Positions 7,786-16,916 of a DNA stretch of 37,420 nt are shown here, one piece after another. The stretch is from an uncultured Sutterella sp. Lineage in GTDB: Bacteria; Pseudomonadota; Gammaproteobacteria; Burkholderiales; Burkholderiaceae_F. The DNA lies in assembly GCA_937943605.1 (NCBI GenBank), contig CALEAW010000098.1:1-37420 (forward strand). The letters are read 5' to 3'. Position numbers and translations under genes: made by a program. Each line of letters opens with the position of its first letter. The first letter of the stretch is position 1. The notes beneath the pieces are model-generated. The model was given only the letters and a program-made list of their open reading frames with translations. It ran no database searches and was not told where the DNA came from.

Positions 7786-10245
7786 ATGGCTGTTTCCAAG
7801 AAAACGACGGTTGATGAGTCTGCAAATGTAACGGTAGAAGAGCAGGCTCCTCAGACGGCTACGGCGAAGAAAAAACGCGCCCCTGCGAAGCGTTCGACCA
7901 AGGCCGATCAGTCGGCGACCACGCTTGAAACGACAGGTTTAACGCTTTCTGTAGAAGACTCGTCTGAGGAAGAGGTCAAGCCAAAGACGACGCGTCGCCG
8001 TACGAAGAAAACGGTTGAGGCAAAAGAAACTGAAGCGTCGTCGGAAACGTCAGCTACGACAGATGAAGAAGCGTCTGAAGAAGCTGCACCTGTCAAGAAA
8101 ACGCGCCGTACCAAGAAAAAGACAGATGCCGCTGCTAAGCCCGCGACTAAAAAGACGACGAAGGGTCGTAAAAAATCGACAAAGAAAAAAACGTCTGATG
8201 ACGATGATCTTGCCGAATACGATGATGATGGTAGCGGCGACTATGCCGATGTACTTGACGATGACGTCGATACGGAATATGCCGAAGATATTCCCGATTT
8301 GCCAGACGACTTGCCTGACGAAGAGGGAGAGTCGACGGAGGCTGATCCGACGCAGCGTCGTACACGTAAGGCGCGTAGTGCTAAAGATAAAAAGAGCGCT
8401 TTGCTGAGTGGCTATGAGGGCGATGATGAGTCGACTGAAGACCGTCGCTCCAAGCTCTTTACGCTCATTCGCATGGGGCGTGAACGTGGTTATGTGACCT
8501 ACGGCGAAATTAACGACAATCTGCCTAATAGCATCATTGATGATGATGCTATCGAGACGGTTGTCGCGATTTTATCGAATCTTCATATCCAGGTCTTTGA
8601 GTCTGCCCCTGATGAAGATACGCTTGCCATGATGAGTAATGATTCGGTGGCAAGTGAAGATGACGCGGAAGAAGAAGCTGAAGCCGCTTTGTCGACGGTC
8701 GATAGTGAATTTGGCCGTACGACCGACCCGGTTCGCATTTATATGCGTGAAATGGGTTCCGTCGAATTGCTTTCGCGTGAAGGCGAAATTGAAATCAGTA
8801 AGCGTATTGAAGATGGCCTCAAGCACATGGTGCTTGCAATCTCTCGTTGCCCGGTGACGATTGAAGCCATTGTGAAATACGCCCATGAGATCCAAGAAGG
8901 TACGACCGCCATTGACGAGATTGTCGATGGTTTAGTGATGCCTGACGATACGGGTAACGTTATTGGCCATAACGACGATGAAACCGATATGGGGGCATCG
9001 GCCATGACGGTGGATCAGCTCGAAGAGATGAAGTCTAAGAGTCTTGAAGTCTTTGCGAGCGTTGAAGCCCATTTCGAAGATTTAAAGCAGCTCGTTGAAA
9101 CCGAAGGCTACGGCAGTCCTAAGCTTGAAGACTTGAAGGATACGATTCAGCAAGAATTGATGGCCATTCGCTTTACGGCCAAGACCGCTGACAAGCTTTG
9201 TGAATTGTTGCGTGCTACGATCGAAGAAGTGCGTGCCCGTCAAAAGACGATGTATAACGAACTGGTGCGTCGTGCTGGCTTAAACCGTGAATGGTTCTTG
9301 TCGAGCTTCCCTCTTAAGTCAACCGATCTTGATTGGATGGATGAAATTGCTGCGGCCAACGCAAGCCGTCAGGAATATATCGAACACTTGAAGCCAACGG
9401 TGCAAGAAGAGCAGCGTAACTTGGTGGCCTTAGTTAAGCGCGCCTATATGACGGTGCCTGAACTCTTTGACATCTATAAACAGATGGCCACGGGTGAAGC
9501 CAAAGCTCGTAACGCGAAGCGCGAAATGACGGAAGCCAACTTGCGTCTCGTGATTTCGATTGCCAAGAAGTACACCAATCGTGGTTTGCAGTTCCTTGAC
9601 TTGATTCAAGAAGGGAACGTCGGCTTGATGAAGGCTGTCGACAAGTTTGAATATCGTCGCGGCTATAAGTTCTCGACCTATGCCACGTGGTGGATTCGCC
9701 AGGCGATTACACGTTCGATTGCTGACCAGGCCCGTACGATTCGTATTCCGGTCCATATGATTGAAACCATCAATCGCATGAATCGTATTACACGTCAGAT
9801 CCTTCAAGAAACAGGTGTTGAACCCGATTCTCGTGAACTCGCAGAATTGATGGAATTGCCCGAAGAAAAGATTCTGAAGATTATGAAGATCGCGAAGGAA
9901 CCGATTTCGATGGAAACGCCGATCGGGGACGATGACGATTCGCATTTGGGTGATTTCCTAGAAGATACGCAGACAGTGGCACCAGCTGAAGCTATTCAGA
10001 ATACGAGCTTATCTGAAACGGTTCGCCAGGTGCTCGATAGCTTATCACCGCGTGAAGCCAAGGTGCTTCGTATGCGTTTTGGTATTGAAATGCAGTCTGA
10101 TCATACGCTTGAAGAAGTTGGTAAGCAGTTTGATGTGACGCGTGAACGTATTCGCCAGATTGAAACCAAGGCTTTACGTAAGTTGCGTCACCCCTCTCGA
10201 GCTGACAAGCTTCGTAGTTTTGTCGAAAGCGACAGTAAGGATTGA
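7786..10245 (+). CDS. rpoD: RNA polymerase primary sigma factor RpoD (sigma-70), copy 1
   Basis: This is the housekeeping sigma factor that directs core RNA polymerase to promoters. The 819-aa product starts with an extension of about 210 residues: Lys/Thr/Ala-rich histone-H1-like stretches, then a very acidic stretch (residues about 145-190). Region 1.1 starts near 223 (LFTLIRMGRERGYVTYGEIND) and region 1.2 near 312 (DPVRIYMREMG). A non-conserved region follows, then regions 2.1-2.4 from about 582 (FSTYATWWIRQAITR). The region 4.2 recognition helix VTRERIRQIETKALRKLRHPSR begins near 783. All promoter-contacting residues of E. coli sigma-70 that I can check are kept, so I take this as the primary sigma. 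GAGG precedes the ATG. A paralogue follows. Confidence 0.95.
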   Translation: MAVSKKTTVDESANVTVEEQAPQTATAKKKRAPAKRSTKADQSATTLETTGLTLSVEDSSEEEVKPKTTRRRTKKTVEAKETEASSETSATTDEEASEEAAPVKKTRRTKKKTDAAAKPATKKTTKGRKKSTKKKTSDDDDLAEYDDDGSGDYADVLDDDVDTEYAEDIPDLPDDLPDEEGESTEADPTQRRTRKARSAKDKKSALLSGYEGDDESTEDRRSKLFTLIRMGRERGYVTYGEINDNLPNSIIDDDAIETVVAILSNLHIQVFESAPDEDTLAMMSNDSVASEDDAEEEAEAALSTVDSEFGRTTDPVRIYMREMGSVELLSREGEIEISKRIEDGLKHMVLAISRCPVTIEAIVKYAHEIQEGTTAIDEIVDGLVMPDDTGNVIGHNDDETDMGASAMTVDQLEEMKSKSLEVFASVEAHFEDLKQLVETEGYGSPKLEDLKDTIQQELMAIRFTAKTADKLCELLRATIEEVRARQKTMYNELVRRAGLNREWFLSSFPLKSTDLDWMDEIAAANASRQEYIEHLKPTVQEEQRNLVALVKRAYMTVPELFDIYKQMATGEAKARNAKREMTEANLRLVISIAKKYTNRGLQFLDLIQEGNVGLMKAVDKFEYRRGYKFSTYATWWIRQAITRSIADQARTIRIPVHMIETINRMNRITRQILQETGVEPDSRELAELMELPEEKILKIMKIAKEPISMETPIGDDDDSHLGDFLEDTQTVAPAEAIQNTSLSETVRQVLDSLSPREAKVLRMRFGIEMQSDHTLEEVGKQFDVTRERIRQIETKALRKLRHPSRADKLRSFVESDSKD

Positions 10246-10270
10246 TCGAAGCATTGTGACTTCACACCCA

Positions 10271-10299
10271 AAAGGCGGTTCAAAAAGACCGCCTTTTTT
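10271..10299 (+). terminator. intrinsic terminator of rpoD copy 1
   Basis: AAAGGCGGT (10271-10279) pairs with ACCGCCTTT (10288-10296), loop of eight, followed by TTT. The hairpin lies 26 nt after the stop and separates the two sigma genes transcriptionally. Confidence 0.85.
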
Positions 10300-10326
10300 G
10301 ATGTTATCGGTTGAAGTTTAAGGGTT

Positions 10327-10336
10327 AATACTAGTA
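10327..10336. repeat. palindrome AATACTAGTA, copy 2
   Basis: This is the second copy of the ten-mer seen at 7330-7339. Here it sits about 35 bp upstream of the -35 box of the rpoD copy 2 promoter, a position suited to an activator or an UP-like element. Confidence 0.45.
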
Positions 10337-10368
10337 AGTTTGTAAACGGCTTTTCTTGCTTTTTTTGG

Positions 10369-10397
10369 TTGAAAAGAGTAATGGGGAGTGTTATGCT
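10369..10397 (+). promoter_or_regulatory. sigma-70 promoter of rpoD copy 2
   Basis: TTGAAA (10369-10374) and TATGCT (10392-10397) have exactly 17 bp between them and a T-rich stretch upstream. The predicted start near 10404 leaves a leader of about 360 nt before the gene. The promoter follows the terminator of copy 1, so the second gene appears independently transcribed. Confidence 0.65.
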
Positions 10398-10399
10398 AG

Positions 10400-10765
10400 A
10401 CCCCTTTTTCGCCGTTCGAAATCGCTTGTAGCAAGGTGTCGGACAGATTGCGCGACCTGAACCGCCGAAGACGGCTTGATCAATGTAGACGGACTTCGGA
10501 TACCTACAATGAAACGGCAGGTGACTGAGCAATACCGAGAGAATGACGCGAAAAAGAAACAGATAGTGCCACTGTGTGCTTGATGCACGATGAACGAAGG
10601 TGTCTCACGCCAGCTCTGAAGTGTCAGAAAGAACGTCATGATAGAAAAAACGTTCGAGATGAAAAGAGGCGGAGAACTGTGTGTCGTGATGAGGCCCTTT
10701 GGCGAGGATTTGAGCGAGCGGAGCCATCGCAAAAAAATGCGCTCTGTTAACGAGAGATAGGACAG
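10400..10765 (+). other. long untranslated leader of rpoD copy 2
   Basis: About 360 nt lie between the predicted transcription start and the ATG. No open frame on either strand shows resemblance to a known family, and I see no strong hairpin with a U-tract. The base composition is like coding DNA. The leader may be regulatory or may be decayed coding sequence. Confidence 0.45.
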
Positions 10766-12772
<2,007 letters not shown>

Positions 12773-12797
12773 TCTACGGTTCTTTTGAACCGACGCG

Positions 12798-12860
12798 AGA
12801 GGTCTCAGGGTACCTGAGGCCTCTTTATAGGAGGCTCCTTCGCGGAGCCTTCGCTGTTTT
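12798..12860 (+). terminator. terminator region after rpoD copy 2
   Basis: A 12-bp stem with one T-G pair (12798-12809 with 12813-12824) has a GTA loop and is followed by TT. A second stem AGGCTCC/GGAGCCT (12832-12850) has TTTT at 12857-12860. Neither has an ideal U-tract, but together they are likely to end transcription. Confidence 0.55.
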
Positions 12861-12887
12861 GTCTGCATGAGCCGTTTCCGTTAAAAT
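12859..12887 (+). promoter_or_regulatory. sigma-70 promoter of the DEAD-box helicase gene
   Basis: TTGTCT (12859-12864) and TAAAAT (12882-12887) are separated by 17 bp. The leader is about 80 nt. The -35 box overlaps the U-tract of the preceding terminator. Confidence 0.5.
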
Positions 12888-12975
12888 ACCCATCTTTGAG
12901 AGCCATCCTGCGTGATTTTGGGTATGGATCTTGAACGGTTCCTGATCAACATTTCAAAAGAGAACGCCAAACAGC

Positions 12976-14412
12976 ATGTCATCGTTCGAACAATTTAATC
13001 TCGACCCCCGCATCCTTTCCGCGATTGAGCGCATCGGCTACAAGGAACCGACGCCGATTCAGCTTGAAGCCATTCCCGTGGTCATGAAGGGGGGAGACGT
13101 CATGGGCGCGGCGCAAACGGGCACGGGTAAAACGGCAGGGTTTGGTCTGCCGCTCATTGCTCGCATTCTTCGTCATGCCAATACGTCAATGTCGCCCGCA
13201 CGCCATCCTGTCCGTGCACTCATTTTGACGCCGACGCGTGAACTCGCTGATCAGGTGTCGACCAATATGATGCAGTATGCGGCTGATACGCCGTTGCGTG
13301 TGGGGGTGGTCTATGGCGGTGTGGATTTCCGTCCGCAGTCCGACATGCTTCGTCGTGGTGTCGAAATTTTGACGGCGACGCCGGGTCGCCTTTTAGACCA
13401 TATCGAACAGCGTGCAACGAATCTCTCTCAAGTGGAGATTGTGGTGTTGGACGAAGCGGATCGCATGCTCGACATGGGATTCTTGCCCGACATTAGCCGT
13501 ATCTTGAAGCTTTTGCCTGCTTCACGCCAGAGCTTGATGTTCTCGGCCACGTTCTCGCCGGATATCACTAAACTCGCGAAGAACTTCTTGCGTCCTGATC
13601 CTGTGGTGATTGAAGTAGCTCGCCAAAATCAGACCGCTGAAACGGTGACTCAGGAAGTCTATCAAGTCACAGATCGAGATAAGACCGACGTTTTGATTGA
13701 TATTCTCAAGACGCGTGGTGTTGAGAATGGTCCGATGACGCAGGTCATTGTGTTCGTGAACGCCAAGATTACATGCCGTCGTTTGGCGCGTACCCTAGAA
13801 CGTGTGGGCATTAATGCTGACGCGATTCATGGTGACAAGACACAAGAAGAGCGTCAGGCAGCGCTTGAAGGCTTTAAGTCGGGTGCGATTCACGTCTTAG
13901 TGGCTACCGACGTGGCCGCGCGTGGTCTTGACATCAAAGAGTTGCCCTATGTCATTAACTATGACGTGCCCTTTAGTGCGGAAGACTATGTTCATCGTAT
14001 TGGCCGTACTGGACGTGCTGGCGCACACGGCCTAGCCGTGATGTTAGCCACAACCGAAGACACTCGTTTGGTCGAAGCGATTGAAAAGCTAACGAATCAG
14101 ACGTTTGATCAGAAGCCGTTACGCCCCTTATCTCGTCAGATGCGTCAGGAAGCTCGCCGTGGTGAGCGTGATCGTCATGATCGTGAACGTGTGGATACGC
14201 CTGAAGACGAACGTTTAGCCCGTGAACGAGCACGTGCCTATGTGCCGCCAGCGCAGCGTCATCGTGATCCGATCTTTGATACGCCTTATCGTGAGCGTCG
14301 TACAGATAGTCGACCTACTGAAGAGTTGCGTGTCTTTGAACGTGAGATCGTTCGTAAGCCTCGTCAGCAAGCGGTGTTGTTGTGTGGGTTTGGTGCTTTG
14401 CGTCGCCGCTAA
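12976..14412 (+). CDS. rhlE: DEAD-box ATP-dependent RNA helicase, RhlE type
   Basis: This is an RNA helicase expected to remodel rRNA or mRNA structure, in ribosome assembly or RNA decay. Motifs appear in order: Q motif (GYKEPTPIQLEAIP), motif I AQTGTGKT near residue 46, PTRELADQ, TPGRL, DEADRMLDMGF near 158, SATF, VATDVAARGLDI, and HRIGRTGRAG near 340. The FEQFNLDPRILSAIERIGY start and the DEADRMLDMGFLPDI segment are typical of RhlE rather than SrmB, DbpA or DeaD. After the core, about 85 residues form an Arg-rich tail, usual for RNA-binding extensions. At 478 aa the length is normal. The RhlE sub-assignment is fairly sure. Confidence 0.88.
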   Translation: MSSFEQFNLDPRILSAIERIGYKEPTPIQLEAIPVVMKGGDVMGAAQTGTGKTAGFGLPLIARILRHANTSMSPARHPVRALILTPTRELADQVSTNMMQYAADTPLRVGVVYGGVDFRPQSDMLRRGVEILTATPGRLLDHIEQRATNLSQVEIVVLDEADRMLDMGFLPDISRILKLLPASRQSLMFSATFSPDITKLAKNFLRPDPVVIEVARQNQTAETVTQEVYQVTDRDKTDVLIDILKTRGVENGPMTQVIVFVNAKITCRRLARTLERVGINADAIHGDKTQEERQAALEGFKSGAIHVLVATDVAARGLDIKELPYVINYDVPFSAEDYVHRIGRTGRAGAHGLAVMLATTEDTRLVEAIEKLTNQTFDQKPLRPLSRQMRQEARRGERDRHDRERVDTPEDERLARERARAYVPPAQRHRDPIFDTPYRERRTDSRPTEELRVFEREIVRKPRQQAVLLCGFGALRRR

Positions 14413-14440
14413 GGTTAATGCATTAAGCAATTTATCCATC

Positions 14441-14469
14441 TTGTTATCAGGGCTCAACACCTGTAAGAT
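14441..14469 (+). promoter_or_regulatory. candidate promoter of the structured RNA unit
   Basis: TTGTTA (14441-14446) and TAAGAT (14464-14469) are 17 bp apart. The promoter overlaps an interrupted inverted repeat: GTTATC 14443-14448 with GATAAC 14467-14472, and CAGG 14448-14451 with CCTG 14460-14463. That repeat could be an operator. Expected transcription start is near 14476. Confidence 0.45.
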
Positions 14470-14475
14470 AACCCT

Positions 14476-14650
14476 ACAGCATGAAGAGATGGGGACTTTC
14501 CTAAAAGTCCTCACGCCAACCTGCCCCTCCGGGCAAGGTGGTGGCCTCCGTGGGAGGCCATGTGGCCGGTCGCTCATCGTGAATCGGCAAACATACGGAG
14601 AATGGCTAAGCCTCTCGACATGCGTGTATGTTTCGGGAGGCTTTTTGTTT
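14476..14650 (+). ncRNA. candidate small structured RNA
   Basis: Between a plausible promoter and a strong intrinsic terminator lie about 175 nt with no open frame of known type. They contain three local hairpins: GGACTTT/AAAGTCC at 14493-14510, TGCCC/GGGCA at 14522-14535, and TGGCCTCC/GGAGGCCA at 14542-14560. The terminator stem is at 14608-14643. AAACATAC (14589-14596) is also complementary to GTATGTTT (14626-14633) in the terminator loop, which would give a pseudoknot or an alternative fold. I do not recognise 6S RNA, SRP RNA, tmRNA or RNase P RNA signatures. It may instead be the structured 3' end of the helicase mRNA. Confidence 0.45.
14608..14650 (+). terminator. intrinsic terminator downstream of the RNA candidate
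   Basis: The stem pairs 14608-14618 with 14633-14643 (11 bp with one T-G pair, core AAGCCTC/GAGGCTT), loop 14 nt, followed by TTTGTTT. Confidence 0.85.
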
Positions 14651-14747
14651 CTGCCTTAGCGATCCTTCGAGGAAGGTGGTCTATGGTGAGAGTTGCCTCT
14701 CTTTCATGCACTAACCAACACACTTAACGCATATGAAGGAGAAGCTG

Positions 14748-15011
14748 ATGTCGCATCGTCTTACTATCAAGGGGCAGGTCACTATTCCGAAGGAAATTCG
14801 TGATTTATTGGGTTTAGAAGAAGGGAATTCTTGTGTGGAATTCGTCTTGGATGACGATGGACGGGTGACCGTTCGTAAAGCTGAAGCCACCAAACCCAAA
14901 GTGGTCACGCGCCATGCGCGTTCGTCCGTACGTGCCCCACGTCAACCGGTTCATGGCTCACGTCCTCGTGCCCAGGGTGGGGTGTTGGCTTTATTGGCCG
15001 GTGGTTTTTAA
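14748..15011 (+). CDS. AbrB/MazE/SpoVT-type DNA-binding domain protein
   Basis: This 87-aa protein has an N-terminal swapped-hairpin AbrB domain (RLTIKGQVTIPKEIRDLLGLEEG, then VEFVLDDDGRVTVRKA). A basic, Pro/Arg-rich tail follows. AbrB-fold proteins act as transition regulators or antitoxins. No toxin gene of PIN, MazF or Doc type is adjacent on either side, so it is more likely an orphan regulator than half of a toxin-antitoxin pair. AAGGAG at 14736-14741 sets the start at the second ATG; the ATG at 14733 overlaps that ribosome site and is rejected. The tail after residue about 50 is not recognisable. Confidence 0.8.
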   Translation: MSHRLTIKGQVTIPKEIRDLLGLEEGNSCVEFVLDDDGRVTVRKAEATKPKVVTRHARSSVRAPRQPVHGSRPRAQGGVLALLAGGF

Positions 15012-15042
15012 AACGAAAAAAGCCACCGATCGCTCGGTCGCT
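15012..15042 (-). terminator. intrinsic terminator of tRNA-Glu
   Basis: Read leftward, AGCGACCGA pairs with TCGGTGGCT (15021-15042, one mismatch, four-base loop) and runs into TTTTTTCGTTT. The stem could also act weakly on the opposite-strand AbrB gene. Confidence 0.8.
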
Positions 15043-15052
15043 TTGTGTTGGT

Positions 15053-15128
15053 TGGCGTCCCTAGCGGGCTTCGAACCCGCGTTCGCAACGTGAGAGGCTG
15101 CTGTCCTAGACCACTAGACGATGGGGAC
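15053..15128 (-). tRNA. tRNA-Glu, anticodon CTC
   Basis: On the minus strand the 76-nt cloverleaf starts GTCCCCATCG and ends with an encoded GCCA. The anticodon arm is GCAGC-CTCTCAC-GTTGC, so the anticodon is CTC (reads GAG). The T arm is GCGGG-TTCGAAG-CCCGC. The acceptor stem is intact except for a C6-A67 mismatch (GTCCCCA against TAGGGAC). Discriminator G73 fits glutamate tRNA. It lies just downstream of gltX, the gene for its synthetase, on the same strand. Confidence 0.93.
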
Positions 15129-15228
15129 GTTTTGTTTTGGATAACGATCATCCTACGCCTTTTGAAGCCTAGTGGCATGTCCAACTTTTGCCTAAAGGCA
15201 AATGTTGTGCAATTTTTGGCCTGAAAAT

Positions 15229-15267
15229 CAAAAAAAAAGGGATCCGCGTGGTGTTTGCGAATCCCTT
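15229..15267 (-). terminator. intrinsic terminator of gltX
   Basis: Leftward, AAGGGATTCGC (15257-15267) pairs with GCGGATCCCTT (15237-15247) with one mismatch, then runs into a T8 tract. It separates gltX from tRNA-Glu. Confidence 0.85.
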
Positions 15268-15288
15268 CGAAGGCTTTACATTAACGCG

Positions 15289-16680
15289 TTATTCAACGCG
15301 AGCGATACGAGCGAGGACTTCGTCCTTACCGATCAAGCAAAGCGTCTTGTCGATTTGCGGCGTACGTTCAGCAGCGCACACGCAAACACGCAACGGATTG
15401 GCAAGGACCTTCATCGCGATACCTTGTTCTTCCATCACAGCCTGGATGCAACCGTAGACATTTTCAGGTGTCATGTCGGTCACAGCAGCGAGCTTTTCGC
15501 CAAAGAGCTTAAGGGCTTCACGACCACCTTCAGCAAGTACCATGGCAGCTTCTTCGGCGTCTACCTTCGGTTCGACATAGAAGAAGAGGGCGTTGTCGGC
15601 TAACTTTTCGAGTGTACCAGAGCGAGACTTCAAGAGGTCGCATACGGCAGCGAGATCGGGGCCGTGTTCAACGTCACCACCACGGGCTTCAATACGAGCC
15701 TTGGTGAGATCAGCCAAGCGAGCATTGTCAGCTTCCTTCATGTACTGCTGGTTGAGCCAATCAAGCTTCTTCCAGTCAATACGGGCAGCGGCGCGAGAGC
15801 AGTCAGCGAGTTCAAAGACCTTAGCGAGTTCGTCACGAGAGAACTTTTCCATGTTGCCATGACCCCAGCCCAAGCGAGCGAGGTAGTTGAAGATGGCTTC
15901 AGGGAGGTAGCCCTGACGTTCGTATTCGAGGACAGAAACCGTGCCGTGACGCTTGGAGAGCTTCTGGCCGTCCTGACCGTTGATGAGCGGCAAGTGAGCA
16001 AAGACTGGGACTTCAGCACCCAAGGCGCGATAGATATTGATCTGACGCGGGGTATTGTTGATGTGGTCAGCACCACGGATCACGTGGCTAACTTCCATAT
16101 CCCAGTCGTCCACCACCACAGCGAAGTTGTAGGTGGGGATGCCGTTACGCATGATGATCAAGTCGTCGAGTTCGCTGTTACTCACAGTGATCGTGCCGTA
16201 GACGGCGTCATTCCAAGAGACAGCACCTTCGTCCGGATTGCGGAAACGAATGACAGGCTTCACGCCTTCAGGGATCGGCTTGCCGACGCAGTTTTCAGGA
16301 CGCCAACGACCGTCATAGCGGGGCTTGAGACCCTTGGCCTTCTGTTCTTCACGCATGGCGTCAAGTTCTTCAGGCGTGGCATAGCAATAGTAGGCGCGAC
16401 CGTCGGCCAACATCTGGTCAACGATTTCACGATAGCGCTCAAGACGATCCATCTGATAAATGGGGCCTTCGTCATAGTCGAGGTTGAGCCACTTCATGCC
16501 GTCAAGAATGACCTGAACAGCTTCCTGCGTGGAACGAACCTGGTCGGTATCCTCGATGCGAAGCAAGAACTTGCCGCCGAAATGGCGAGCAACAGCCCAG
16601 CAATAAATGGCCGTACGGGCCGTGCCAAGGTGCATCATGCCCGTGGGGCTCGGTGCAATACGCGTGCGAATCGTCTTCAT
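15289..16680 (-). CDS. gltX: glutamate--tRNA ligase
   Basis: GltX charges tRNA-Glu with glutamate. The class I signatures are clear: the HIGH-type segment IAPSPTGMMHLGTART at residue 8 onward and the KMSKS-type KLSKRHG near residue 240. The 463-aa length is typical of proteobacterial GltX. The C-terminal anticodon-binding domain is present (VYGCIQAVMEEQGIAMKVLANPLRVCV). No strong Shine-Dalgarno is seen, but the N-terminus MKTIRTRIAPSPTG matches the family, so the start is safe. A 361-aa open frame on the opposite strand (15664-16749) is a shadow. The tRNA-Glu gene lies 160 nt downstream on the same strand. Confidence 0.97.
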   Translation of the reverse strand: MKTIRTRIAPSPTGMMHLGTARTAIYCWAVARHFGGKFLLRIEDTDQVRSTQEAVQVILDGMKWLNLDYDEGPIYQMDRLERYREIVDQMLADGRAYYCYATPEELDAMREEQKAKGLKPRYDGRWRPENCVGKPIPEGVKPVIRFRNPDEGAVSWNDAVYGTITVSNSELDDLIIMRNGIPTYNFAVVVDDWDMEVSHVIRGADHINNTPRQINIYRALGAEVPVFAHLPLINGQDGQKLSKRHGTVSVLEYERQGYLPEAIFNYLARLGWGHGNMEKFSRDELAKVFELADCSRAAARIDWKKLDWLNQQYMKEADNARLADLTKARIEARGGDVEHGPDLAAVCDLLKSRSGTLEKLADNALFFYVEPKVDAEEAAMVLAEGGREALKLFGEKLAAVTDMTPENVYGCIQAVMEEQGIAMKVLANPLRVCVCAAERTPQIDKTLCLIGKDEVLARIARVE

Positions 16681-16860
16681 TGGTTAACAATCAACTTCAA
16701 TAAAAAAACTTCTCGATTGGGTTTCAAGACGCCAAAAGCAGAAGCCTGAGCAACTAAGATAGGGATTCTTTTGCCCAGTAGGAAAGAGAGTCAAAGATCC
16801 TATTTTACTCGCTTTGCTGTTCATAACCTGAAGGCGCGAGGGACAAAATGGCGCCTGCTA

Positions 16861-16898
16861 AAGAAAAAGGCCGGAAAAAGCGAACTTTTCCGACCTTT
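16861..16898 (-). terminator. intrinsic terminator of the DUF401 gene
   Basis: Leftward, AAAGG-mismatch-CGGAAAA pairs with TTTTCCG-mismatch-CCTTT (16866-16898), loop of seven, followed by TTTTTCTT. Confidence 0.82.
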
Positions 16899-16916
16899 GG
16901 ATCTCATAGGGAACCG

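Larger units (their letters stand above)
14413..14747 (+). other. intergenic region holding an RNA candidate
   Basis: This 335-nt gap between the helicase and the AbrB-type gene contains a predicted promoter, four hairpins and a strong terminator, listed separately. After the terminator, about 95 nt lead to the next gene. Short open frames here show no family resemblance. Confidence 0.5.

Noticed and set aside
9430..9945. 171-codon open frame antisense to rpoD copy 1, and a similar 201-codon frame at 11189-11794 and 237-codon frame at 11927-12640 in copy 2
   Set aside because: All are shadows of the conserved sigma genes. Their His/Arg/Thr-rich translations are what reversed coding sequence gives.
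14476..14650. SRP RNA, 6S RNA, tmRNA or RNase P RNA identity for the structured unit
   Set aside because: The SRP apical motif, tmRNA tRNA-like ends, the 6S open-bubble layout and RNase P core motifs were looked for and not found.
14748..15128. Toxin-antitoxin system built on the AbrB-type gene
   Set aside because: No second small gene is present next to it; the downstream element is a convergent tRNA.
15664..16749. 361-codon open frame on the plus strand
   Set aside because: It lies entirely antisense to gltX, whose motifs and length are certain, and its translation resembles no family.
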